Both the position numbers and the translations under genes were made by a program. From Streptomyces griseoruber (GTDB lineage: Bacteria; Actinomycetota; Actinomycetes; Streptomycetales; Streptomycetaceae): DNA of 45,663 nucleotides. Positions 1-7,164 of the stretch are shown here, one piece after another. The stretch lies in NCBI RefSeq assembly GCF_001514205.1, contig NZ_KQ948778.1:2391-48053 (forward strand), read 5' to 3'. Every line of letters starts with the position of its first letter. Within the stretch, counting starts at the first letter, position 1. The notes under the pieces are model-generated. The model was not told where the DNA came from. It did no database searches and saw only the letters and a list, made by a program, of their open reading frames with translations.

Positions 1-1
1 C

Positions 2-1708
2 ACCTTCAACGTCCTGACGACTGTCTTCACGGGCGGTGCGGGCGGCGCGGCGGCCGGTGCGGGCAAGGCGGGCGCGGTGGCGAAGGTCCTGTCGGTCGCC
101 GGCAAGGCGGGCCGTGTGATCGACCCGATGACGTACATCGCCAAGGGTGCGGGCGCCGGGCTGTCGAAGATCGGCGACATCGCCAAGGGCCTCAAGGGCC
201 TCGGCAAGATCGACATGCCCACGCTGCCGGACGGCTCGGTCCAGCTGCCCGACGGCCGTCTGCTGGAGCCGAACGGCAACCTCCTCTCGCCCGACGGCAC
301 CATCGACACCACACCCGTCCCGCACGAGTCCGTGCCGGCGTCGTACCAGACCCCCTCCGGGCTCCCGTCCCACTGGACGATCCAGACCCCGGACGCCACA
401 CCGTCGTACGCGGCCCATACGGCCGACGGCGGGGCGCACGCCGGGGCGCACGCGACCAGCGACGGCATCTACGGGGGTACCCCGCACTCCACGGCGGGCA
501 CCGGGTCGTACACCGGCGGCGTGCACGCGACGAGCGACGGTATCCACGGCGGCATCCCGCACTCCACGGGGAGCGGCGGGACGTACACCGGCGGCCTGCA
601 CGCCACGTCGGACGGCATCCACGGCGGCATCCCGCACAGCACGGGCGACGCGGTCTCGGCGGGTGCGCACTCCGGTACCACCCCGTCGGCCTGGTACCAC
701 GACACCCCGGCGAACGCCGCGACACACGACGTACCGACCACGACCCCGCACGACACGACCCCGCACACCGGCGGCCACGACACCCCTGCCGCCCACCCGC
801 ACGACGGCTCACACGGCGCCGGCCACGGCGACGACGCCTCGCACGACGCCTCGCACGACGCCTCGCACGACGCCTCGCACGGCGCCGGCCACGGCGACGG
901 CGCGGCGCACACCGGGGACCACGCGGGCGCCTGGGATCACGTGGACGTCGGGGACGGGGCCGCGGACGTCGGCGCCCACCACGGCACCGACGTACCCGTC
1001 ACCTCGGGCCACCCGGGCACGGACCTGCCGGGGCACCCCGGGGCGGGCGAGCCGTTCGAGTACAAGCCGACCATGTCGAAGGCAGAGTTCGGTGGTCTGA
1101 GCGATGCCCAGAAGCACGCCGTGGCCGAGGCCGAACTCGCGCACGGCACGAACCCCGGGCCCAGCGTCAGCAACAAGGCGGGGCTGGACTACGGCCACGC
1201 GAACTGGAAAGACTTCATGGACGGCCTCCCCGCGGAGAGGAAGAGCGGGCTGGTCACCTACACGGGTTCGGCTTACGACCCGATCAACAACCATCTCCGG
1301 TACGGCACGGACGCGCCCCAGCACATCCTGGACACCATCGACAACATGGACGAGGTCATGCACGCCCGTCCGGTGCCCGAGGACATCATGGTGGTGCGCG
1401 GCACCGGAATCGACCACCTCAACCTGAAGTCGCCGCTGGACATGCAGGGTGGTGTCTTCGACGACAAGGCGTTCACTTCCACAGCGCTCGGCAAGACGCC
1501 GCCACCGCCCTTCGACGCCAAACCGGTGCGGATGCATCTGCGGGTGCCGAAGGGAACCCCCGCTCTCTGGCTGGAGTCCATCACCCTGGTCAAGGGCGAG
1601 CGGGAACTGCTCCTCGCCCGCGGCACGCAGTTCAAGGTGACGCGGGTGTTCATGGACGAGGCCGACGGCAAGTGGCACGTCTACGGGGAGGTTCTGCCGA
1701 GGCCGTAG
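2..1708 (+). CDS. Probable T7SS effector with C-terminal ADP-ribosyltransferase domain (5' partial)
   Basis: The frame is open from the window edge, so the true start lies upstream and the GTG at 77 is internal. Three parts are visible. First comes an Ala/Gly-rich helical segment (to about nt 220) of the kind found in Streptomyces WXG/T7SS-linked toxins. Next is a long His/Gly/Thr repeat linker (about 300-1050). Last is an ADPrib_exo_Tox-like domain (about 1060-1705). The domain has the YDPINNHLR segment (from about 1274), the R of VVRGTG (1397-1399), FTSTA with the conserved Ser (1478-1480) and the ExE pair in GERELLL (Glu at 1598 and 1604). In this family R-S-ExE marks mono-ADP-ribosyltransferases that usually modify arginine. 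The third residue of the usual STS motif is Ala here. Effector status is inferred from architecture and from eccD/eccC downstream; the target is unknown. Confidence 0.8.
   Translation, partial: TFNVLTTVFTGGAGGAAAGAGKAGAVAKVLSVAGKAGRVIDPMTYIAKGAGAGLSKIGDIAKGLKGLGKIDMPTLPDGSVQLPDGRLLEPNGNLLSPDGTIDTTPVPHESVPASYQTPSGLPSHWTIQTPDATPSYAAHTADGGAHAGAHATSDGIYGGTPHSTAGTGSYTGGVHATSDGIHGGIPHSTGSGGTYTGGLHATSDGIHGGIPHSTGDAVSAGAHSGTTPSAWYHDTPANAATHDVPTTTPHDTTPHTGGHDTPAAHPHDGSHGAGHGDDASHDASHDASHDASHGAGHGDGAAHTGDHAGAWDHVDVGDGAADVGAHHGTDVPVTSGHPGTDLPGHPGAGEPFEYKPTMSKAEFGGLSDAQKHAVAEAELAHGTNPGPSVSNKAGLDYGHANWKDFMDGLPAERKSGLVTYTGSAYDPINNHLRYGTDAPQHILDTIDNMDEVMHARPVPEDIMVVRGTGIDHLNLKSPLDMQGGVFDDKAFTSTALGKTPPPPFDAKPVRMHLRVPKGTPALWLESITLVKGERELLLARGTQFKVTRVFMDEADGKWHVYGEVLPRP
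449..650 (+). repeat. 75-bp in-frame tandem repeat in the toxin linker
   Basis: Three consecutive units begin at 449, 524 and 599, each opening with a HATSDGI-type motif and containing GG(I/T)PHST. The third is incomplete. The unit is 25 codons, so copy-number change would keep the reading frame. Confidence 0.85.
833..880 (+). repeat. 12-bp tandem repeat (4 copies, Asp-Ala-Ser-His)
   Basis: Four perfect copies of gacgcctcgcac encode DASH four times. The array is flanked on both sides by the same 18-bp sequence (815-832 and 881-898), which suggests slippage or recombination. Confidence 0.9.
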
Positions 1709-1750
1709 CCTGCGTTGCAGATCGACCCGAGCAAAAGGAACGTGGACACC

Positions 1751-2152
1751 ATGAGCAGTGAACGACCGATCAACCCGCGCTTCGACGACGACATGATGTT
1801 CAACCTCGTGTCGCCGGGACCGCCGCGCTACGCCACCGGGACCGACAAGCCGGTGCAGTACTTCTCCGTGGTCGACAAGGAGACCGGTGTGGTCCTCGGG
1901 TACGTATGGGCCGGCGACGAGGACGATGCCGCCACCTGGGAGCCGCGACAGGCCGCCGGGCCCCGGGCGTACTCCGAGGGTGGCATCTGGCACGCCAGAC
2001 TGGAGGAGGCCAAGGAGCGAGGGCTCCTGCCGTCCCAGGCCCTCGCGGAGCTGTTGGCCAACCCGGAGGGCAACAAGGGGCGCGCTCTGCCGGATTCCCT
2101 GACCGACGCACCCAACGCCGGCGTGGTCGAGACCCTGGCCGCGGGTGAGTAG
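1751..2152 (+). CDS. Unknown 133-aa protein directly after the toxin; immunity candidate
   Basis: The ATG at 1751 is preceded by an AAAGGAA ribosome site (about 1735-1741); a TTG at 1715 is less likely. The protein is small, acidic and soluble, with no signal peptide or membrane segment. Residues of about 33-65 read PVxYFxVxDxxTGxxxGYVW...W..R.AA, a module repeated near the start of the next protein. The gene begins 42 bp after the toxin stop, and its end overlaps the next start by 8 bp, so the genes should be co-transcribed. Position and size fit a cognate immunity protein for the ADP-ribosyltransferase, but this is inference; I do not recognise the family. Confidence 0.75.
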   Translation: MSSERPINPRFDDDMMFNLVSPGPPRYATGTDKPVQYFSVVDKETGVVLGYVWAGDEDDAATWEPRQAAGPRAYSEGGIWHARLEEAKERGLLPSQALAELLANPEGNKGRALPDSLTDAPNAGVVETLAAGE

Positions 2153-2933
2153 CGAACAACCGCTCCCAGCCCCCCTCCCCGACCCCCGCCATCCCGTCTG
2201 GTACTTCCCCGTCACCGCCGACGACGGAGAGATCGTCGGGTACGTCTGGGGGGATCACACCGCCTCCGAAGTCGGCTGGGCGCGCCGTGCCGCGCGCAGT
2301 TCCCGGGTGCGGGAGCTGGAGGGGAAGTGGGCGCACGAGGTCTTCCGGGCCGGGCAGCGGGAGGCCGCGCCGGTCGTCGTGGTGGCCGGGCTCGCCCGGG
2401 CGAAGGGCGCCGGGGCGGTCGTCGGCGCCTCCTCGAAGGAGGTGGTCGAGGAACTCGCCCGCACCGTCACCGAGGCCGACGACCACCGGCTGCCGGCCCA
2501 GCTCAGCGGTGCCGACAGCGACACCTGGCGTGAGCTGGCCGACGCCTTCGACGCGCTCACCGACGAGGACCGGCACGTCGAGTGGGTCGGCGGAGGCAAG
2601 CAGCCGAACGGGACCATCCACGTGGCGTATCCGCGCTACAGCGAGCCGCTGATGCGGGTCTGCGCGGCGCTGCGCGCCGTCGGTGCCGTCACGCCCGAGT
2701 ACCGCTGGACGGAGGCCCCTCTGCCCACGCCCGCACCGGACGGCCGGATCGCTCCGGCGCACGCCGTCCGTGCCGCCACCACGGTGCTGGTCGGCGAGCG
2801 CATCAGCGAGGGCATGATCGTCGACGCGGCGAAGGACGGCCTCCTGGACGCCATCGGAGCCTCGCTCCGCGCCTGGCACGTACGACGAACCCTTCCCACC
2901 CCACCCGATCCACGGAGAACCCCCACCCCATGA
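2145..2933 (+). CDS. Unknown 262-aa protein sharing the N-terminal module of its neighbour
   Basis: The GTG at 2145 overlaps the preceding stop, which implies translational coupling. Residues of about 15-55 (PVWYFPV..D.GEIVGYVW....W.RRAAR) repeat the module of the upstream protein, and both proteins begin MSSE. A middle segment (about residues 120-190, with DTWRELADAFDALTDEDRHV) resembles a Streptomyces domain of unknown function, DUF6508 as far as I can recall. No transmembrane segment or catalytic motif is evident. It could be a second immunity protein or an accessory factor for the toxin cassette. Confidence 0.75.
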   Translation: MSSEQPLPAPLPDPRHPVWYFPVTADDGEIVGYVWGDHTASEVGWARRAARSSRVRELEGKWAHEVFRAGQREAAPVVVVAGLARAKGAGAVVGASSKEVVEELARTVTEADDHRLPAQLSGADSDTWRELADAFDALTDEDRHVEWVGGGKQPNGTIHVAYPRYSEPLMRVCAALRAVGAVTPEYRWTEAPLPTPAPDGRIAPAHAVRAATTVLVGERISEGMIVDAAKDGLLDAIGASLRAWHVRRTLPTPPDPRRTPTP

Positions 2934-3508
2934 CCACCCCGCCCTCCGGCAACCCCTACGCCACCCCCGTCCCGCAGGCCGTCCCCAACCCCTATGCGCA
3001 GCCGGGCGGTTACCCGCAGACGGCCGGTGTGCCGCAGCAGGCCGGGCCGTACGGGTATCCGGCGCAGCAGGGCCATCCCTGGTACGCCGCGTACCAGGGG
3101 CACCCCCAACCCCCCGCCCCCACCTGCATGTTCTGCGCGGGCGCTCCGGCCGTGCACGTCACCTTCCGGGCTCATCGAGGGATCCTGGTCCTGATGACCT
3201 TCGGGAAGCAGAGCGGGATGATGTGTGCGACCTGCGGGCTCGCGGTGTACCGGGAGTTGACCACGCGGACGCTGTGGCAGGGGTGGTGGAGTCCGTTCTC
3301 GCTGTTCCTGTTCACGCCGTTCACGGTCCTCCACAACCTCGTCGTCGCGCGCAAGGTGAAGAAGCTCCAGCCGCCGGCGCCGGGGCAGCACGGGCCGCAG
3401 GTCGACCCCGGTGTCCCCGTGCACCGGCGGCCGTTGGCGTATGTCGCGTTCGTCCCGGTGCTCTGGGTGCTGTTCATGATCGTGACGGGCCTGGCGCAGG
3501 GCTCCTGA
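2930..3508 (+). CDS. Pro/Tyr/Gln-rich small membrane protein with two CxxC motifs
   Basis: The ATG at 2930 overlaps the previous stop as ATGA. The 192-aa protein has a Pro/Gly/Tyr/Gln-rich tail (residues about 1-63), then CMFCAG and, about 37 residues later, CATCG, a likely zinc-ribbon pair. Two hydrophobic segments follow: one around the WWSPFSLFLFTPFTVLHNLVV stretch, and one at the C-terminus (AYVAFVPVLWVLFMIVTGLA). This PYG-rich-tail-plus-membrane layout is common in Streptomyces. The function is unknown; tight coupling places it in the toxin operon. Confidence 0.8.
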   Translation: MTTPPSGNPYATPVPQAVPNPYAQPGGYPQTAGVPQQAGPYGYPAQQGHPWYAAYQGHPQPPAPTCMFCAGAPAVHVTFRAHRGILVLMTFGKQSGMMCATCGLAVYRELTTRTLWQGWWSPFSLFLFTPFTVLHNLVVARKVKKLQPPAPGQHGPQVDPGVPVHRRPLAYVAFVPVLWVLFMIVTGLAQGS

Positions 3509-3641
3509 CGGAGACCGCCGGGGGAAACAACCCGCACCCCGGGTGTACGCCCCCGCCTCCCGTGCCTTATGTTGCACGGGCAAAGTAAGGGGGAATTTGC
3601 ATGCTGTACCACGGGCACGACCCGAGGCGCGCGCCGTGACG

Positions 3642-4085
3642 ATGAGCCTCGCCGAGGTCGAGGCCGTCGCGTGTGCCGCGCACGCCGGGCAGACGGACAA
3701 GGCCGGCCGGCCGTACACCGAGCATCTGCGGGCCGTCGCCGAGGGCGTACGCACCCGCGGCGGCGGTGACGAACTGATCGCCGCGGGCTGGCTGCACGAC
3801 GCCGTCGAGGACGAGGCGCTGAGCGCCGAGTGGCTGGCGGCGGCCGATCTCGATCCGCGTACCAAGGACGTCGTCCTCGCCGTGACCAAGCGGGAGGGCG
3901 AGCCGCCCGAGGCGTACGCGCGGCGGATCCTGGCCACGCCCGGCGCCCGGCTCGTCAAGGCGGCCGACCTCGCGCACAACGCCGACCCGGACCGCCTCGC
4001 CGTACTCGACGAGGCGACCCGCACCCGGCTGGAGCGGAAGTACAGCGCCATGAGGCAGCACCTCGGCCTCACCCCGCACGACTGA
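3642..4085 (+). CDS. Single-domain HD hydrolase, small alarmone hydrolase (MESH1/SpoT-HD)-like
   Basis: The protein of about 147 aa consists of one HD domain. It has an AHAGQ...K.GRPYTEHLRAVA segment, then the paired HD and ED signature (AAGWLHDAVEDE), a VTKREGE segment, and KAADLAHNAD near the end. This is the order of metal-binding motifs in SpoT/RelA HD and MESH1-type (p)ppGpp hydrolases. Starts at GTG 3636 or ATG 3642 are both possible, and neither has a good ribosome site. A 12-codon ORF with a strong GGGGGAA site (ATG 3601, stop 3637-3639) overlaps GTG 3636 and may couple translation. No synthetase domain is present. The substrate is inferred; other HD phosphohydrolase activities are possible. 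Confidence 0.75.
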   Translation: MSLAEVEAVACAAHAGQTDKAGRPYTEHLRAVAEGVRTRGGGDELIAAGWLHDAVEDEALSAEWLAAADLDPRTKDVVLAVTKREGEPPEAYARRILATPGARLVKAADLAHNADPDRLAVLDEATRTRLERKYSAMRQHLGLTPHD

Positions 4086-4125
4086 CGGCACACCAAGAGC
4101 CAGTACCTACACAGGACGACGACGA

Positions 4126-4428
4126 ATGGCACGGGACTACGACAGCCAACTGCTCGAGTCGGTGGCGGTGCGGCGGCGCCGGATGCGCGACGCGCTGCTG
4201 TTCGGCGCCCAGCGCGGCCGGCGCACGCTGGACGAACGGCTCGGCAAGGTGTTCGCGGGCATAGCGATCGCCGCCGTGCTCTGCGCCGGCTGCGTCGGCT
4301 GGTCCTTCCTCCAGGCCACCCTGGCCAAGCAGAAGGCCGAGCAGGAGAAGCAGCAACAGCAGCAGGAGCAGCTGTACGACCCCGCGAGCAGCAGCCCGTC
4401 CGCCGACGCGGGTGGGGAGAAGCGGTGA
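4126..4428 (+). CDS. Small single-span membrane protein next to eccD
   Basis: This 100-aa protein has a basic N-terminus with RRRRMRDALLFGAQRGRR, one hydrophobic span (about residues 43-66, FAGIAIAAVLCAGCVGWSFL), then a KQKAEQEKQQQQQEQ coiled-coil-like stretch and a Ser/Asp tail. An AGGA site lies upstream of the ATG. It sits 85 bp before eccD and is probably an accessory component of the secretion locus. I do not recognise a named family. Confidence 0.75.
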   Translation: MARDYDSQLLESVAVRRRRMRDALLFGAQRGRRTLDERLGKVFAGIAIAAVLCAGCVGWSFLQATLAKQKAEQEKQQQQQEQLYDPASSSPSADAGGEKR

Positions 4429-4500
4429 AGAGGATGAGCATGGGTGACGGGCACAAGGCATTCAGGGCAAATCGGCTCTGTGGCCGAAATGGCGCGATGA

Positions 4501-4506
4501 TAGGTT
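4501..4506 (+). promoter_or_regulatory. -10 hexamer TAGGTT before eccD (leaderless type)
   Basis: TAGGTT ends 7 nt before the GTG at 4514, with no ribosome site between, so the transcript would begin at or beside the start codon. No clear -35 is visible. Confidence 0.45.
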
Positions 4507-4513
4507 CCGGTGA

Positions 4514-5869
4514 GTGGTGAGCACTGCGACGACGTCTCGGACCCAGCTCAGCCGTATCACCCTGATCGGTGAACGGCGGCGCGCCGACCTGGTACTTCCG
4601 TCGGACACGCCCATCGGTCAACTGCTCCCCGACATACTGCGGTTGCTCGACGACCGGGTCGCCTCCCGGCCGACCACCCGCCAACTGGTCACCTCCGACG
4701 GCTCGGTGCTGCCGAACGACGCCACGCTGTCCTCGGCCCAGGTCGCCGACGGCGCCGTGCTCCAGCTGGTGCGCGCGCACGCCGCGCCGCCCGCGCCCGT
4801 CGTGCACGACGTGACCGACCTCGTCGCCGACGACCTCGATCTGCACGCCTGGCGCTGGCGCCCGGCCGCCCGCCGGATCAGCGCCGGGGTCGCCACCGTC
4901 GTCTTCGCCGTGGCCGCCGCCGTCCTGGCCCGCGGGGAGTTCGCGCCGGAGTCCGTCGCCACCGCGCTCGCCGTCGTCACCGTGGCGTTCCTGCTGGCCG
5001 GCGCGGTCGTCGCGAAGATCGGCGAGGGCAACCTCGGACTCGCCACCGCGCTGCTGGCCGCATCCGGCGGACTCGGTCTGCTCACCGCGTGGACCGCGGC
5101 CGACGCCTACGACTGGTCCGGCGAGGCCCGTCTCGCCGGTGTCGTCGCCGCGGCCGTGCTCAGCCTGGTGCTGCTCGCCTACTTCTCGCCCCTCGGCCGG
5201 GGCGGGCTCATCGGGGCCGGGGCGGCCGTCGCCATGGCCGCCGTGTGGGAGGCCGCCGCCGCCGTACAGGACCGTCCGGACCGGCTCGGTGCCGTGATGA
5301 CGGTGTTCTCGGTGGTGCTCCTCGGGCTGCTGCCGCGGCTCGCGCTGATGGCCTCCGGACTCACCGGCCTGGACGACAAGCGGTCCACCGGGGTGTCGGT
5401 GAGCCGGCACCAGGTCTCCAACGCGCTCGCCGCCACGCACCGCGGGCTCGCGCTGGCCACCGTGGTCACCGCCGCCTCGGCCGCCGGTGGCGGCTGGCTG
5501 CTGACCACCGCCGGCCGGCCGAGCGCGTGGACGGTGACCCTGGCCTCGCTCACCGCGGTGGTGCTGCTGTCCCGGGCCCGCGCCTTCCCGCTGGTCGTGG
5601 AGGTCGTGGCGCTGTTCGGGGCGGCGGGCGTCCTCGTCGTACGGCTCGCCGTGCTGTGGCTGGACCACGCCGGCGGCGCCGGTGCGCTGGCCCTGCTGGG
5701 GGCCGCCGCGCTGCTGCCGCTGCTGGTCCTCGCGATCGAACCGCCCGAACACGTCCGGATCCGGCTGCGGCGGCTGGCCGATCTCGTCGAGTCCCTCGGG
5801 GTGATCGGGCTGTTCCCGCTGGCCGTCGGCGTGTTCGGCATCTACGGGCAACTGCTCGACAAGTTCTGA
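4514..5869 (+). CDS. eccD: Type VII secretion integral membrane protein EccD
   Basis: The 451-aa protein has the EccD layout. A soluble ubiquitin-like (YukD-type) N-terminal domain (about residues 8-95) is followed by roughly eleven hydrophobic spans (about 115-450) that form the channel-associated membrane part of the ESX complex. Adjacent GTG codons at 4514 and 4517 are alternative starts; a TAGGTT -10 just upstream suggests leaderless expression. The gene is 19 bp before an EspI-like ATPase and upstream of eccC, so the three form a secretion operon. EccD length and topology match the family. Confidence 0.88.
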   Translation: MVSTATTSRTQLSRITLIGERRRADLVLPSDTPIGQLLPDILRLLDDRVASRPTTRQLVTSDGSVLPNDATLSSAQVADGAVLQLVRAHAAPPAPVVHDVTDLVADDLDLHAWRWRPAARRISAGVATVVFAVAAAVLARGEFAPESVATALAVVTVAFLLAGAVVAKIGEGNLGLATALLAASGGLGLLTAWTAADAYDWSGEARLAGVVAAAVLSLVLLAYFSPLGRGGLIGAGAAVAMAAVWEAAAAVQDRPDRLGAVMTVFSVVLLGLLPRLALMASGLTGLDDKRSTGVSVSRHQVSNALAATHRGLALATVVTAASAAGGGWLLTTAGRPSAWTVTLASLTAVVLLSRARAFPLVVEVVALFGAAGVLVVRLAVLWLDHAGGAGALALLGAAALLPLLVLAIEPPEHVRIRLRRLADLVESLGVIGLFPLAVGVFGIYGQLLDKF

Positions 5870-5888
5870 GGTCTGGGAGAAGGGCGAC

Positions 5889-7133
5889 ATGCCGAGCGGT
5901 GAGAACTGGCAGAACGACGTGCTGCGCGACCTGAGGGGCGGCGGACCACAGGGTCCGCGGCCCGGTGTACCCGCACAGCAGCCTCCGGCGGAGAACGCCC
6001 AGGCGCCCGGCCCGCAGGCCGAGACCCCGGGCTACGGCTACCCGCACCAGCAGCAGCCCGCCTACGGCTATCCCCCGCAGCAGCCCCAGCCCCAGCCCCC
6101 ACACCCGCAGCCGTACGCGGAACAGCACCCGCAGCCGCACGCGGAACAGCACCCGCAGCCGCACGCCGAACAGCACCCGCAGGCCGCCCCGCAGCAGAGC
6201 CCCCGCCGCGCCGCCCCCGACACCCGCCCCGTCGTCGACAAGCGGCTCGCCGCCACCGGACTCAAGCCGCGGCACGGCGAGCCCTTCGCCGCCCGCGCCC
6301 TGCGCGCCGTACGCCGTACCGTCTCCTCCTCCGCCGCACGCGAGGTCGCCGAGACCACCGCGACCGCCGAGACGCTCCAGCGGACGGTCACCACCGGCCG
6401 GCAGATCGCCGTGACCTCCATCCGCGGCGGCTCCGGCAAGACCACCGTCGCCGCCCTGCTGGGGGCGACCTACGCCCACTACCGCCAGGACCCGGTCCTG
6501 CTGGTCGAGGCGGACCCGGCGCTCGGCTCGCTGCCGCTGCGGCTCGGCGCGGAGAGCCTGCGCTGGACCACCGGCGATCTCGCCGCCCTCGTGGAGCCGC
6601 AGATGTCGCTGCTCGACATCACCGGCTACCTCGTCCAGCTCCCGCAGAACGCCTGGCTGCTGCCCGGCAGCCAGGGGCAGGTCGGCGCCATGCTCGACAC
6701 CCGCGGCTACGAACGGGTCATGGTGTCGCTGCGCCGCTACTTCGGGGTGACCGTCGTCGACTGCGAGACGCTGCCCGCCGAGGTGGCCCGTACCGCGCTG
6801 TCCGCCGCGCAGGCCCGGGTGCTCACCGCGCCCGCCACCCTGGAGGGCGTCGCCAGCACCCGCTCGGTGCTGGAGTGGATGCGCGGACTGCCCCGGGACA
6901 TCACCACCACGACCGTCGTCGTCCTCACCGAGACGGCCCCGCACCCCGGCCTCGACCTGGACAAGGCCGCCGAGCAGCTCAAGGCGACCGGCGCGAGCGT
7001 GCGCGTCCTGCCGTACGACCGGCATCTCGCGGCCGGCGGCGCCATCCGCACCGATCTGCTCGCCCGCCCGACCCGGCAGGCCGCCACCCGGCTGGCCGCC
7101 GAGGTCTTCGAACTGTCCCAGAAGCGCCGTTGA
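5889..7133 (+). CDS. T7SS-associated ParA/MinD-like ATPase with Pro/Gln-rich N-terminus (EspI-like)
   Basis: The 414-aa protein starts at an ATG with a GGAGAAGGG site. Residues about 15-105 are Pro/Gln/His/Tyr-rich, with a repeated AEQHPQPH motif. A P-loop NTPase domain follows (about 170-410) with the loop IRGGSGKTT (Lys at residue 184), LLVEADPALGSLPLRL and a VTVVDCETLP strand. In ESX-1 loci a protein of this architecture, EspI, regulates secretion. The first lysine of the MinD/ParA KGGxGKT signature is Arg here. It lies between eccD and eccC and is probably cytoplasmic and regulatory. Confidence 0.82.
   Translation: MPSGENWQNDVLRDLRGGGPQGPRPGVPAQQPPAENAQAPGPQAETPGYGYPHQQQPAYGYPPQQPQPQPPHPQPYAEQHPQPHAEQHPQPHAEQHPQAAPQQSPRRAAPDTRPVVDKRLAATGLKPRHGEPFAARALRAVRRTVSSSAAREVAETTATAETLQRTVTTGRQIAVTSIRGGSGKTTVAALLGATYAHYRQDPVLLVEADPALGSLPLRLGAESLRWTTGDLAALVEPQMSLLDITGYLVQLPQNAWLLPGSQGQVGAMLDTRGYERVMVSLRRYFGVTVVDCETLPAEVARTALSAAQARVLTAPATLEGVASTRSVLEWMRGLPRDITTTTVVVLTETAPHPGLDLDKAAEQLKATGASVRVLPYDRHLAAGGAIRTDLLARPTRQAATRLAAEVFELSQKRR
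6117..6187 (+). repeat. 24-bp tandem repeat in the EspI-like gene
   Basis: Copies at 6117-6140 and 6141-6164 are identical, and a diverged third starts at 6165. They encode the AEQHPQPH repeats of the disordered N-terminus. Confidence 0.85.
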
Positions 7134-7164
7134 CCCTCGCGAAGGGAACCCCGAAGGACAGACG

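Noticed and set aside
449..880. CRISPR array
   Set aside because: The direct repeats are contiguous or coding, with no unique spacers; no cas genes are present anywhere in the window.
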